A stretch of 64,000 nucleotides of DNA. Origin: Paenibacillus anaericanus. Lineage in GTDB: Bacteria; Bacillota; Bacilli; Paenibacillales; Paenibacillaceae. Location: the NCBI RefSeq assembly GCF_003994475.1, contig NZ_RZNY01000014.1, positions 1 through 64,000 of the forward strand, read 5' to 3'. This document shows, one piece after another, positions 45,252 through 54,397 of the stretch. How positions within the stretch are numbered: position 1 is the first letter of the stretch; each line of letters starts with the position of its first letter. Both the position numbers and the translations under genes were made by a program. The notes under the pieces were generated by a model. The model saw only the letters and a program-made list of their open reading frames with translations, did no database searches and was not told the DNA's origin.

Positions 45252-46004
45252 ATGAAAACCTGGCTAAAGCCTGTTGGCGCAGTTCTAATTGCAGGTACTA
45301 TGCTTGTTGGAGGAACAGTACTAATGGGGTCGTCTAATTTGTCCAATGCAGTGTATGCCGATGAGGTACAGAAGAATGTAATTAATGTTGTAGGAAGCGG
45401 AGAGATATCTGTTAAACCTGATATTGCCTACCTATCCATTGGTGTACAGACAGAAGCTGCAACTGCAAAGGAAGCACAAAGTGCCAATGCGGCTAAAATC
45501 GCTAAGCTGAACACATTGCTTAAAGATACATGGAAAATCAATGCGAAGGACATTCAAACAGGACAATTCTATGTGCAGCCAAATTACACATATACCGAAA
45601 AGGAAGGACAGAAGGTGAAGGGTTACACTGCCCAGCATACACTTCAAGTTTCTTACCGTGATCTCGATAAAATTGGGCAATTGCTTGACGCCGCATCGAC
45701 TGCAGGGGCCAATGTGATTAATAACATACAGTTTGCTACGGAGAATCCAGATCAGTTTGAAGAGCAAGTGATTCAGAAAGCGATGGCTAATGCCAATATG
45801 AAAGCATCTGCTATTGCCAAGGCTGCAAATCGCCAAGTGGGTATCGTACTGACTGTGACTCAATCGAGTAGTGGACCGGCGGTATACAATCAGAATTATG
45901 TGATGAAAGAGATGGCAATGGATACCGCGGGTGCAAGCACTCAGATTGAGGCAGGCGAAATCAAAGTAAATACGACTTTAAGTGTAACTTATGAAATGAA
46001 GTAG
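45252..46004 (+). CDS. Secreted SIMPL-domain (DUF541) protein
   Basis: A 250-residue exported protein with a signal peptide (about residues 1-36, hydrophobic core VLIAGTMLVGGTVLMG, cleavage near VYA-DE) followed by a SIMPL/YggE domain: NVVGSGEISVKPDIAYLSIGVQTE, then YTAQHTLQVSYRDLDKIGQLLDAASTAGANVINNIQF, and a C-terminal IKVNTTLSVTYEM. E. coli YggE relatives reduce oxidative stress, but the mechanism is not known. ATG follows ATGGAGGGTATGACCA. Single-gene unit. Confidence 0.88.
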   Translation: MKTWLKPVGAVLIAGTMLVGGTVLMGSSNLSNAVYADEVQKNVINVVGSGEISVKPDIAYLSIGVQTEAATAKEAQSANAAKIAKLNTLLKDTWKINAKDIQTGQFYVQPNYTYTEKEGQKVKGYTAQHTLQVSYRDLDKIGQLLDAASTAGANVINNIQFATENPDQFEEQVIQKAMANANMKASAIAKAANRQVGIVLTVTQSSSGPAVYNQNYVMKEMAMDTAGASTQIEAGEIKVNTTLSVTYEMK

Positions 46005-46023
46005 CCTACTTATAGGCACAAAA

Positions 46024-46075
46024 GTGAGACTGAGACATCGCTAACATGTTTAATGGCGGTGATCTTGGTCTTTTT
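46024..46075 (+). terminator. Probable terminator after the SIMPL gene
   Basis: gactgagacatcgc can pair imperfectly with gcggtgatcttggtc, followed by T5. Pairing includes wobbles and internal mismatches. Confidence 0.55.
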
Positions 46076-46181
46076 GTATGCATATGTTGCGAGATCTTCC
46101 AATACCTTACGGTTTCCAAACTAAATAAACTATGATAAGATAACTATCTCACCAATCATCCTATGTTTGGAGGTTTAAATC

Positions 46182-46868
46182 TTGTTACAAAAAACGACGC
46201 GTCTTAGCCTTGTTGATCAAGTCATCATACAAATTGAATCTTTGATTGAATCGGGCTCTTGGATGGTAGGAGCAAAAATTCCGCCTGAGCCGGATTTAGT
46301 CAATGATTTGCAAGTTAGCCGTAATACATTACGTGAAGGGATACGGGCGTTATGTCATGCCGGAGTGTTAGTGACGAAGCAGGGAGACGGTACTTATGTA
46401 TCTTCTAACAGCACACTTGGGGTGGCTATTCAACGACGTGCCCGCAAATCAAGCTTGTTGGATACGCTTGAGGTTCGGGGTGCTCTGGAGCGAGAGGCTG
46501 CGAAGTTATCTGCTGAACGGCGGACGGAAGAGGATGTAGAGAGAATTCGCTTTTATCAACAGGAGTGCAATTCTTCTAGCGTAAATGGAGACTTAAAGCG
46601 ATATGTAGCTGCAGACATTAAGCTGCATCAGACCATTGTTGAATCAACCAGAAACCAAATGCTAATTGACTTATATGAGCATATAACGGATGCCATGCAG
46701 GATTCGATTACTGCTATTTTAAAGAAGCAATTTGCGGGCAACCTCCCACCGAAACAGCATGATGAGCTAGTAGATGCCATAGTCGCACAAGATGCTGATA
46801 CGGCAGTAAGGGTTGTACAGTTTTTTATAGATGAGCTGAAAAGAGCAACTGAGATGGAGGAAGTTTAA
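46182..46868 (+). CDS. GntR-family regulator, FadR/FCD subfamily
   Basis: A 228-residue regulator. The N-terminal winged helix-turn-helix is WMVGAKIPPEPDLVNDLQVSRNTLREGIRAL. A C-terminal all-helical FCD ligand domain has DTLEVRGALEREAAKL and metal-ligand-like His in DIKLHQTIVE and the C-terminal helices. TTG start at 46182 behind TTTGGAGGTTTAAATC. Its stop overlaps the MFS start by 1 nt, so it very likely controls the transporter. A weak promoter (TTACGG-N18-TATGAT, 46107-46136) lies upstream. Confidence 0.9.
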   Translation: MLQKTTRLSLVDQVIIQIESLIESGSWMVGAKIPPEPDLVNDLQVSRNTLREGIRALCHAGVLVTKQGDGTYVSSNSTLGVAIQRRARKSSLLDTLEVRGALEREAAKLSAERRTEEDVERIRFYQQECNSSSVNGDLKRYVAADIKLHQTIVESTRNQMLIDLYEHITDAMQDSITAILKKQFAGNLPPKQHDELVDAIVAQDADTAVRVVQFFIDELKRATEMEEV

Positions 46869-48079
46869 TGAATTCTATATATAATAAGCTTGCGCCTAAA
46901 GGAGGAGCAACTTCAACTTCTACAGGATGGCTACTGCTCATTGGGGTTATTTTAATTGCAGCGAATTTACGAGCCCCTTTGACTTCAGTAGGCCCTCTGA
47001 TTGAGACGATTCGGGCTGACTTAAGTATATCGAATACATTAGCTGGATTGATTACGACGATTCCGCTAATCGCATTCGCATTACTCTCACCGCTGGTCCC
47101 CAAATTAGCACGCCGGTTTGGAATGTCTCCTGTTTTGTTTGGAGCGTTAGTGTTGTTGATTATAGGTATTGTGATTCGTTCGGCATGGAATATTGGATCA
47201 TTATTGCTCGGGACATTTATTTTGGGGTTAGCGATATCTATTTGCAATGTATTAATGCCTAGTCTGATCAAAGCAAAGTATCCCTTGAAAATTGGCATAA
47301 TGATTGGCGTTTATTCGGTTGCGATGAATCTTAGTGGTGCTATTGCATCTGGGATCAGTGTACCGTTTGCTAACCAAATGGGATTAGGTTGGAAGGGTTC
47401 TTTGGGGATATGGGGGATCTTAGCATTTGTAACCCTTCTCTTTTGGATTCCCCAACTAAGGGGTCAGCAACAAAAAGCGAAGATCATGACCTCGAACGAA
47501 AAACAAACGAATTTATGGAAGTCTCCGCTTGCTTGGCAAGTGACTGTATTTATGGGACTGCAATCAATGATTTTCTATGTGGTTATTGCTTGGCTTCCGG
47601 ATATTTTGAAAACTCAAGGGATAAGCGCGGATTCCTCCGGCTGGATACTTTCCTTGATGCAACTCGCTTTACTTCCTATTACTTTTATTATGCCTATTGT
47701 GGCTGCACGCATGAAAAATCAAGTTTCTCTAATGATCGTGACGTGGCTTTTCTTTTTTACTGGTATTGTTGGGCTGCTTTCGGGAAATCATTTAGTTCTT
47801 CTTTGGGCGATTTTAATCGGGATCGGTGCAGGTTGTTCATTCAGCCTAGCGATGACATTATTCGGACTGCGAACTTCTAATGCGCGTGATGCCGCAGAGT
47901 TATCGGGTATGTCCCAATCTGTAGGTTATCTATTAGCCGCACTAGGTCCTACATTATTCGGTTATTTGCACGATTTGAGTAATGGATGGAATGTACCGCT
48001 GATCGTATTACTGGTTATAACCTGTTTCTTACTCATTTCGGGTATTGCTTCCGGCCGCAATCGATTAATTGGGGAATAA
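46868..48079 (+). CDS. MFS transporter, CynX/NimT family
   Basis: A 403-residue, 12-segment major facilitator. The conserved N-terminal ANLRAPLTSVGPLIETIRADL and the pattern of the CynX (cyanate/2-nitroimidazole) family are clear, e.g. LMPSLIKAKYPLKIGIMIGVYSVAMNLSGAIASG. Substrates of this family are rarely known. Translationally coupled to the GntR regulator. Confidence 0.85.
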   Translation: MNSIYNKLAPKGGATSTSTGWLLLIGVILIAANLRAPLTSVGPLIETIRADLSISNTLAGLITTIPLIAFALLSPLVPKLARRFGMSPVLFGALVLLIIGIVIRSAWNIGSLLLGTFILGLAISICNVLMPSLIKAKYPLKIGIMIGVYSVAMNLSGAIASGISVPFANQMGLGWKGSLGIWGILAFVTLLFWIPQLRGQQQKAKIMTSNEKQTNLWKSPLAWQVTVFMGLQSMIFYVVIAWLPDILKTQGISADSSGWILSLMQLALLPITFIMPIVAARMKNQVSLMIVTWLFFFTGIVGLLSGNHLVLLWAILIGIGAGCSFSLAMTLFGLRTSNARDAAELSGMSQSVGYLLAALGPTLFGYLHDLSNGWNVPLIVLLVITCFLLISGIASGRNRLIGE

Positions 48080-48090
48080 AATGTATAATA

Positions 48091-48132
48091 AGAACCCTCA
48101 TTTGAATAAAATGGGAGAGTGTTCTGTTTTTT
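48091..48132 (+). terminator. Terminator after the MFS gene
   Basis: AGAAC..CTCATTT pairs with AAATGGGAG..GTTCT with small bulges, followed by T6. Confidence 0.8.
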
Positions 48133-48187
48133 ATTTCACATCATGTCCAAATACCTCCCTATTCATGTCGAAGTACCTAGAAAAGTG

Positions 48188-48216
48188 TTGTAACCCGTGC
48201 CGAAACAAGGTATAGT
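48188..48216 (+). promoter_or_regulatory. Sigma-A promoter of the potABCD operon
   Basis: TTGTAA (48188-48193), a 17-nt spacer and TATAGT (48211-48216). Transcription would start near 48223. Confidence 0.75.
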
Positions 48217-48250
48217 AAATATGCAAAAAATGAAACCTACGACATGCAAA

Positions 48251-48279
48251 AGCCATACCAATGGATATGGTTTTTTTTT
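48251..48279 (+). terminator. Leader hairpin with T9: possible attenuator of the pot operon
   Basis: CCATA (48253-48257) pairs with TATGG (48266-48270), with a further C-G pair inside, followed by nine T. It is only about 30 nt after the predicted transcription start and 82 nt before potA, so it could stop transcription early. No known riboswitch is recognised in the short leader. Confidence 0.5.
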
Positions 48280-48360
48280 CTTAAAATAGATCATAGTATG
48301 GATGTTCATATAAATACTTTAAAACACACATCAAATACATTCAAAGGAGTTGGGGCATAC

Positions 48361-49329
48361 ATGATTGAACTCGTCCAGGTTGAGAAGCGATTTGCGGGAC
48401 AAGTCGTTGTGCATCCACTATCACTTACCATAAAGGAAGGGGAATTCCTAACCTTACTGGGTCCAAGCGGCTGCGGCAAGACTACGATTCTTCGTATGAT
48501 TGCGGGATTTGAGCAACCGACAGATGGAAAAATCCTACTAGATGGTACAGATTTGACAGACCTACCTCCGAATCGTCGGGATCTGAACTTGGTCTTTCAA
48601 CATTATGCCTTATTTCCGCATATGACGGTTGAAGATAATATTGCCTTCGGACTAAAGATGAAGAAGATGCCCGTGAAGGAACAACAGGAGCGTATTCAGG
48701 AAGCTGTCACGATGACACAGTTAAATTCACTTACGAAACGTTACCCACACCAATTGTCCGGTGGACAACAACAACGTGTGGCAATTGCTCGTGCAATTGC
48801 GAATAAACCTAAGGTTTTACTGTTAGATGAGCCGCTTGGTGCGTTAGATCTGCAATTACGGAAGAACTTACAATCCGAGTTGAAGCAATTACAGCGGAGT
48901 CTAGGTATTACTTTTGTATATGTTACGCATGATCAAGAGGAAGCGATGATGCTATCCGACCGGATCGTAATTATGAATAGCGGACAAGTGGAGCAGATCG
49001 GCACACCACGCCAGATCTACGCAAATCCAACTACGCTGTTCTCAGCTACATTTGTAGGGGAGAATAATATTTTCTCTCGTGACGGTAAGATGTTTGCGAT
49101 TCGTCCAGAGAAGCTGCGGGCACTACGTGATGTTGAGGGTGCTAAACGCACCGGTGAAGTGCTTGACGTGCATTACCTAGGAAGTGTCCATAAGTTAGTC
49201 GTACAACTCGATAATGAGCCGATGACGGTCTCGATACTATTTGACTTCAATGACAATCGCCCATGGGAAGTTGGAGAAAGAGTTGGGGTGGATTGGAAGT
49301 CGGAAGACGAGGTGATTATCGGATCATGA
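48361..49329 (+). CDS. potA: Spermidine/putrescine ABC transporter ATPase
   Basis: A 322-residue ATPase with Walker [11 protein letters not shown]-loop [10 protein letters not shown], signature [15 protein letters not shown], Walker [13 protein letters not shown] and H-loop VTHDQEEAM. The C-terminal TOBE-like region includes [14 protein letters not shown] at 48361 is chosen because the longer frame from 48244 runs through the leader hairpin. AAAGGAG lies 11 nt upstream. It overlaps potB by 4 nt (ATGA). Polyamine import is inferred from the PotD-type binding protein. Confidence 0.92.
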   Translation: MIELVQVEKRFAGQVVVHPLSLTIKEGEFLTLLGPSGCGKTTILRMIAGFEQPTDGKILLDGTDLTDLPPNRRDLNLVFQHYALFPHMTVEDNIAFGLKMKKMPVKEQQERIQEAVTMTQLNSLTKRYPHQLSGGQQQRVAIARAIANKPKVLLLDEPLGALDLQLRKNLQSELKQLQRSLGITFVYVTHDQEEAMMLSDRIVIMNSGQVEQIGTPRQIYANPTTLFSATFVGENNIFSRDGKMFAIRPEKLRALRDVEGAKRTGEVLDVHYLGSVHKLVVQLDNEPMTVSILFDFNDNRPWEVGERVGVDWKSEDEVIIGS

Positions 49330-50174
49330 AGAAATCGAACCTGAGTGTATTGCCGGTAATCTTATGGCTGTGCCTGTTTCTGGTCGTTCCTATGTTAATC
49401 GTAGTGGGAATCTCCTTCATGGGGCGTGACGACCTCGGCAATGTGGTGTTAGATTTCAATCTGGAATCATATTCCAGGTTCTTTGATCCGTTGTATCTGG
49501 GTATTTATTGGGATACTATCGTATTGTCAGTGTTAACGACGGGTCTATGTCTTCTACTCAGTTATCCGCTGGCTTATTACATTGCAAATGCTGGACCCAA
49601 AATGCAAACATGGGGACTCGTGTTGATTACGATTCCTTTCTGGATCAATTTCCTGATCCGCACTTATGCTTGGGTGCTATTGTTACGTACACAAGGAGTC
49701 GTGAACAATGTATTACTCGACTTTGGTCTAATCCAAGAGCCGCTGCAGATGTTGTATACGAAGGGCGCAGTTCTACTCGGAATGGTCTATACTTTTATCC
49801 CATTTATGGTGTTGCCTCTTTATGTGGCACTGGATCAGATGGATAAGAAGTTGCTCGAGGCAGCAAGCGACCTTGGAGCGTCAAGATGGAAATCGTTCTG
49901 GCATATTACACTCCCCCAAACCAAGTCAGGTATTATGACGGGTTCGGTACTGGTGTATGTATCAACTACAGGTATGTTTGTTGTTACTGATATTTTGGGC
50001 GGATCCAAGTCCTCCATGATTAGTAACATTATTCAAAGTCAATTTCTAGGAGCGAGGAACTGGCCGTTTGGGTCCGCGCTTTCTGTGATTTTCGTCATTA
50101 CGTCGCTTATTATGATTGCCTTATTTAATCGGGCTTTGACATCTAAACATATGAAAACAAAGGAGGGGCGGTAA
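49326..50174 (+). CDS. potB: Polyamine ABC permease
   Basis: A 282-residue permease of six membrane segments with the inner-membrane signature [25 protein letters not shown] (EAA loop). ATG at 49326 overlaps the potA stop; an upstream frame start at 49263 lies inside potA. It overlaps potC by 1 nt (TAATG). Confidence 0.92.
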   Translation: MKKSNLSVLPVILWLCLFLVVPMLIVVGISFMGRDDLGNVVLDFNLESYSRFFDPLYLGIYWDTIVLSVLTTGLCLLLSYPLAYYIANAGPKMQTWGLVLITIPFWINFLIRTYAWVLLLRTQGVVNNVLLDFGLIQEPLQMLYTKGAVLLGMVYTFIPFMVLPLYVALDQMDKKLLEAASDLGASRWKSFWHITLPQTKSGIMTGSVLVYVSTTGMFVVTDILGGSKSSMISNIIQSQFLGARNWPFGSALSVIFVITSLIMIALFNRALTSKHMKTKEGR

Positions 50175-50980
50175 TGAAGAGTAAAAATCACCCACTTCTT
50201 GGAATTCATTCCTTAATCATGATGGTGTTCATTTATGTACCGATTGCTTTTATTATCGCCTATTCTTTTAATAGTTCTCGGCTTGCTGCTGATTGGAGCG
50301 GGTTCACATTCGATTGGTATATCTCTTTGTTCGGCAATCGACATGTGATGGAGGCGCTTAGCAATAGTTTGATCATTGCTGTTGTTTCGACCTTAGTCTC
50401 TACAGTACTGGGTACGATCTCTGCGTTAGCTATACGAAAATTGGGTAAAAAGATGAAGGTGGGATTTGGCGGTCTGCTATATCTGCCGATTATTATCCCC
50501 GACATTATAATGGGTTTGTCTTTGTTAGTATTGTTTAACCAATTTCAAATGCCACTTGGCAAAATTACAATTATCATCGCCCATATAACATTTAGCATGT
50601 CATACGTGCACGTTGTTATCACCACTCGGTTGATCGGAATGGGCAATCAGTTGGAAGAGGCAGCGAGTGATTTAGGTGCAGGGGCATGGCAGACTTTTCG
50701 CTATGTAACACTACCGCAGATATTCCCTGGGATTATTGCTGGGGCACTCATCGCGTTCACCTTGTCGTTAGATGACTTTATGGTCAGTTTCTTTGTAAGT
50801 GGACCTAGTTCAACTACATTGCCAATTTATATTTATGGCCAGGTGAAGAGAGGTATTTCCCCGGAAATTAACGCATTGTGTACAATCCTAATATTAGTTA
50901 GCGTAACCTTGATTTTCTTGGCACAATTTATGTTAAATAGAGGTAAAGGGCAGAAAAAACAATCCGTGCTTCCTTTTTAA
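50174..50980 (+). CDS. potC: Polyamine ABC permease
   Basis: A 268-residue permease of six segments with [26 protein letters not shown], the EAA loop that contacts PotA, and the PotC-like LSLDDFMVSFFVSGP. Forms the channel with PotB. Confidence 0.92.
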   Translation: MKSKNHPLLGIHSLIMMVFIYVPIAFIIAYSFNSSRLAADWSGFTFDWYISLFGNRHVMEALSNSLIIAVVSTLVSTVLGTISALAIRKLGKKMKVGFGGLLYLPIIIPDIIMGLSLLVLFNQFQMPLGKITIIIAHITFSMSYVHVVITTRLIGMGNQLEEAASDLGAGAWQTFRYVTLPQIFPGIIAGALIAFTLSLDDFMVSFFVSGPSSTTLPIYIYGQVKRGISPEINALCTILILVSVTLIFLAQFMLNRGKGQKKQSVLPF

Positions 50981-51015
50981 AGGGACACGCTTAGGAAAGA
51001 GAGGAAGATAAAGAA

Positions 51016-52062
51016 TTGAAAAAAATGAGATGGGCTGGCCTTATGCTAGCAGTAATGATGGTGCTTACGTTGTTGTCTGGTTGTGGATCGTCTAAAGAGA
51101 CGCTAAATATTTACAGTTGGGCTGATAACTTTGACGAGGAAGTTCTCAAGGAATTTGAGAAACAGTTTGATGTAAAGATTAATTATGACGTATTTGCCAA
51201 CAACGAAGATTTGCTAGCTAAGATCAAAGCCGGAGGTAATGGCTATGATTTGATCCAGCCGTCCGATTATATGGTGGCAACGATGATTAAGCAGGATCTT
51301 CTGGAGCCGCTGAATAAGGACAATATTCCGAATTGGACGAATATCTCAGACACGTATAAGAATCCTTCTTTTGACCCTGATAATAAATACTCTCTTGTAT
51401 ACATGTCAGGGGTGACAGGAATTGCTTACAATACGAAGTATGTGAAGGAAGAAATCAGTAGTTGGGCAGATCTCTGGAATCCTGAGTATAAGGGCAAAGT
51501 CATTTTACTGGATGATAACCGTGAGATGATTGGTATGGCGCTTAAAAAAGCAGGACTGTCGAACAGTACTACTGATGAGGCACAAATTACTGCGGCTGTA
51601 GACGACTTGAAAACTTTACTGCCGAGTGTATTAGCTTTTGATACAGATAACATCAAGCAGAAAATGATTCAAGAAGAGGGTTGGATTGCTACGGTATGGT
51701 CCGGGGATGCTTCAGTCATAGCCCAGAACAACCCTGATGTTGCTTTTGTGATCCCTAAAGAGGGTGGAACAATCTGGTCAGATAACTACGCTATTCCTAA
51801 AGGTTCGAAACATAAAGAACTAGCAGAGAAATTCATTAATTACATGCTTGACCCTGAAGTCAGCGCGAAAAATTATGAATCCATCGGATACAGTGACCCT
51901 AATACGAAGGCAACACCGTTTCACACTGAAGAATACAATAATGACAAGATGATTAACCTATCGGAAGAGGAACTTTCTCGCACCGAATGGCTAGGTGATG
52001 TAGGCGAGATGCTACAAGTCTATGATCGCTTCTGGACTGAACTAAAGAGCGGTCGAGAGTAA
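51016..52062 (+). CDS. potD: Polyamine-binding lipoprotein
   Basis: A 348-residue binding protein with a lipoprotein signal (lipobox LLSGC; lipid on the Cys near residue 23, added by Lgt). The mature part matches PotD/PotF: LNIYSWADNFDEEVLKEFEK at the start, GYDLIQPSDYMVATMI, GVTGIAYNTKYV, WSGDASVIAQNNPDVAFVIPKEGG and WSDNYAIPKGSKH. TTG start at 51016 behind GAGAGGAAGATAAAG; ATG at 51025 is an alternative. Confidence 0.93.
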   Translation: MKKMRWAGLMLAVMMVLTLLSGCGSSKETLNIYSWADNFDEEVLKEFEKQFDVKINYDVFANNEDLLAKIKAGGNGYDLIQPSDYMVATMIKQDLLEPLNKDNIPNWTNISDTYKNPSFDPDNKYSLVYMSGVTGIAYNTKYVKEEISSWADLWNPEYKGKVILLDDNREMIGMALKKAGLSNSTTDEAQITAAVDDLKTLLPSVLAFDTDNIKQKMIQEEGWIATVWSGDASVIAQNNPDVAFVIPKEGGTIWSDNYAIPKGSKHKELAEKFINYMLDPEVSAKNYESIGYSDPNTKATPFHTEEYNNDKMINLSEEELSRTEWLGDVGEMLQVYDRFWTELKSGRE

Positions 52063-52082
52063 TTTAATATATCACTGAACAG

Positions 52083-52126
52083 AACCGGCTTCGCCGTCCT
52101 TAAAGGGATGGCAAAGTCGGTTTTTT
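52083..52126 (+). terminator. Terminator of the pot operon
   Basis: aaccggctt and cgccgtcc face gggatggca and aagtcggtt as an imperfect hairpin, followed by T6. Confidence 0.82.
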
Positions 52127-52254
52127 GTTTATGTTGTAAGGATTTTATTGATGAGTACATGCTTACGAATTGCCACTTCCGGTTGTAGGAGGCATTATTT
52201 TATGAAGGACGGGAAATAATTGGAGTATACAATTGAAGGGGGACAACGAAGAGA

Positions 52255-53361
52255 ATGAAGTTGAGGACTACGATGATCTATAGATTGTTAGCGATCTGGA
52301 TGGCAGTTTTGTTGCTAGGAAGTTTGTTAGTTATTCCTGCGGGAGCTTCACCGACAGTGGGAACGGAGCAGCAGGAGCCTGGTGCGACCCAGACAGTTAA
52401 CGTCACTGTAAAAGGCAAGCCACTGAAGCAGCGTGGAATTCAAGGTGAAGAAGGGGTGCTGGTTCCGCTGGAGTTAATCCATAAAGGATTAAAGCTCCCG
52501 GTTAAGTATGATGCTAACAACAAGGCTTATACGATTAGAAGACAAAATGTAACCGTGCAACTTCAACCTGGAGAAGGTGGGGCGAAAGCAACGGTCAACG
52601 GAAGTACGCAAATTTTCCCGTATGAGTGGAAGGAAATTGGCGGCAAGCCCTATGTTTCGGTTAAGGTGCTGACCGACCATCTAGGATATACTTCTCAGTG
52701 GAACGCGGCGACAAAGACATTGGATTTAGTGCCACACCGTATGAACGATATTAAGGTGAGCACTGTATCGATTATTAAATCAATTCCTGAGGCAACAATT
52801 AATGTACAGTATCCGCAGGTTAGCGGTTTGCGGAACAAGGCAGCCGAAAAACGAATAAATACGTTACTAAAGTCTAAGGCGGACACTTTTGTGGAAAATG
52901 CGCTTAAGGAGGCCAAGGCGAGCCAGCCTTCGCCCAATGGGAGCAAGTATGAGTATCTGGGCAACTACACCGTAACTTACAATAGAGATGGCATGCTGAG
53001 CATTTTGGAGCAGACTTATGCCTACACCGGAGGAGCACATGGCAATAGCGTCCGGGAAGGGTTTAACTTCCGTCTGAGTGATGGCAAGCTAGTGCCACTG
53101 GATGAACTGCTTCGTGCGAACCCGCAGTATCGGAATATCGTGGATCCTTCAATTAAGAAACAGTTTGAGCAAACCGAAGGTTATTTTGGCAACTTCACCA
53201 CGATTGGTCCTAACCCATCTTACTACTTGAAGGACAATGGCGTCGTCATCTTCTTCCAGTTGTATGAGTATGTACCTTACGTTAACGGTTTCGCTGAATT
53301 TTACTTCCCGTTTACAGAGTTGCTACCCGCAGGGGCTAATCCATTTGACTTTAAAGTCTGA
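52255..53361 (+). CDS. Secreted copper-amine-oxidase-N / DUF3298 protein
   Basis: A 368-residue exported protein. The signal peptide covers about residues 1-32. A copper-amine-oxidase N-terminal-like domain (about 45-165; GVLVPLELIHKGLKLPVKYDANNKAYTIRR, GKPYVSVKVLTDHLGY) is common in Paenibacillus cell-wall proteins. A DUF4163/DUF3298 module follows (YAYTGGAHGNSVREGFNFRLSDGKLVPLDEL), as in RsiV and PdaC. No enzyme activity can be stated. Single gene with a hairpin downstream. Confidence 0.85.
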   Translation: MKLRTTMIYRLLAIWMAVLLLGSLLVIPAGASPTVGTEQQEPGATQTVNVTVKGKPLKQRGIQGEEGVLVPLELIHKGLKLPVKYDANNKAYTIRRQNVTVQLQPGEGGAKATVNGSTQIFPYEWKEIGGKPYVSVKVLTDHLGYTSQWNAATKTLDLVPHRMNDIKVSTVSIIKSIPEATINVQYPQVSGLRNKAAEKRINTLLKSKADTFVENALKEAKASQPSPNGSKYEYLGNYTVTYNRDGMLSILEQTYAYTGGAHGNSVREGFNFRLSDGKLVPLDELLRANPQYRNIVDPSIKKQFEQTEGYFGNFTTIGPNPSYYLKDNGVVIFFQLYEYVPYVNGFAEFYFPFTELLPAGANPFDFKV

Positions 53362-53397
53362 TCCTACTAACGGAAAACGCAAGTAGATAAAAACGAC

Positions 53398-53441
53398 AGA
53401 AGCTGTGCTCTAAGTAGACTTTCTACATGGAGGCAGCTTCT
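53398..53441 (+). repeat. 44-nt hairpin repeat, copy 1
   Basis: agaagctg and cagcttct form the outer stem, gtaga/tctac an inner one, followed by TTTATT. It is nearly identical (about 41 of 44 positions) and in the same orientation as the sequence at 62217-62259. It terminates the DUF3298 gene and marks the left edge of the 53.6-62.2 kb cassette. Confidence 0.8.
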
Positions 53442-53489
53442 TTATTATTATGCACGGTTGCTTTCTCGCACTGAATATTCATATTCAAA

Positions 53490-53522
53490 CATTAAATCTC
53501 ATGTAGATTTAGTGTTTTTTTA
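53490..53522 (+). terminator. Second terminator before the HAD gene
   Basis: cattaaatct (53490-53499) and agatttagtg (53505-53514) pair with one wobble, followed by T7. It reinforces insulation between the DUF3298 gene and the next operon. Alternatively it is an attenuator for the latter. No clear promoter could be picked in the A/T-rich stretch 53523-53647. Confidence 0.75.
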
Positions 53523-53647
53523 TTTATTTTGAATTTTAAGAGCTTTACGAAAAGCATAAATTAATTTAATTTTCGACAAATATTTTATATCTAAGATGAA
53601 TGTGAAGGGAAAATAACATTTTGATAAATATGAAGGAAATCCTACGA

Positions 53648-54382
53648 ATGGGAGAAGTGGACGCAGCTATGATTCAGTACTTATGGTTCGACCTAGGCTA
53701 CACCTTGGTCAAGACAAATCGGGAAGAGGTCTATCAGAAGACGCTGGAAAGGTTTGACGCCATCAGAACATTGGATGAAATTACGATGGCATATCATCGG
53801 GCAGATAAATTATTTATGAGGGAGTATCAAGGAGTTCTGGGCAAGGACAGCAAGGTGTTTATGCCCTGGTACACGGGAACTTTAAATTACTTCTTACAGC
53901 TTTCGCTACCAATTGAGGAGGTAATCCGGGTTCAGCTGGCTGTGGCAAAGGAACAACCGGTACAGTGGCAAGCTTTCGATTTTACCAAATCAACGCTTCA
54001 ACATTTAAGAGAACTGGGTTACAAACTGGGTTTGATTTCTAACTGGAATCATACAGCACGTGAAGTACTTGCGCGAAACGGACTTTTAGAGGAATTCGAT
54101 GAAATTATTATCTCTTCGGAAGTAGGGATTGAGAAGCCTGATTCGGCGATATTTGAATTGGCTTTCGCTAAAGGCAAGGTAACAGCGGAACAGTCCTTGT
54201 ATATAGGTGACAATTATTACGATGACGTTAGGGGTTGTCAGAAGGTTGGTATGAACTGTCTGCTGATTAATCCTTATGAGAAACAGGGTATCGAAGAACT
54301 AGACTACCAGCATGTAATTCCTAACATCCAAGACGTGGTCTCTTACTTGGGGCACTCTCAGGTTCCCCTTGAAATTAAATAG
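53648..54382 (+). CDS. HAD-superfamily protein with altered motif I (DxG)
   Basis: About 244 residues. Motif I reads WFDLGYTLV, so the nucleophile Asp is there but the usual acid/base Asp two residues on is Gly. Motif II is LISNW, motif III has the Lys of IEKPDSAIF, and motif IV is GDNYYDDVRG. A Gly in motif I occurs in some non-phosphatase HAD enzymes, so a phosphatase role is doubtful. Start uncertain: ATG 53648 has GAAGGAAATCC upstream; ATG 53669 gives the common MIQYLWFDLGYTL. First gene of a nine-gene operon. Confidence 0.78.
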   Translation: MGEVDAAMIQYLWFDLGYTLVKTNREEVYQKTLERFDAIRTLDEITMAYHRADKLFMREYQGVLGKDSKVFMPWYTGTLNYFLQLSLPIEEVIRVQLAVAKEQPVQWQAFDFTKSTLQHLRELGYKLGLISNWNHTAREVLARNGLLEEFDEIIISSEVGIEKPDSAIFELAFAKGKVTAEQSLYIGDNYYDDVRGCQKVGMNCLLINPYEKQGIEELDYQHVIPNIQDVVSYLGHSQVPLEIK

Positions 54383-54397
54383 TTTGGAGCAGTCAGG

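Noticed and set aside
48244..48360. N-terminal extension of PotA in the long open frame
   Set aside because: It would be translated through the T9 hairpin; the family homology begins at the ATG at 48361.
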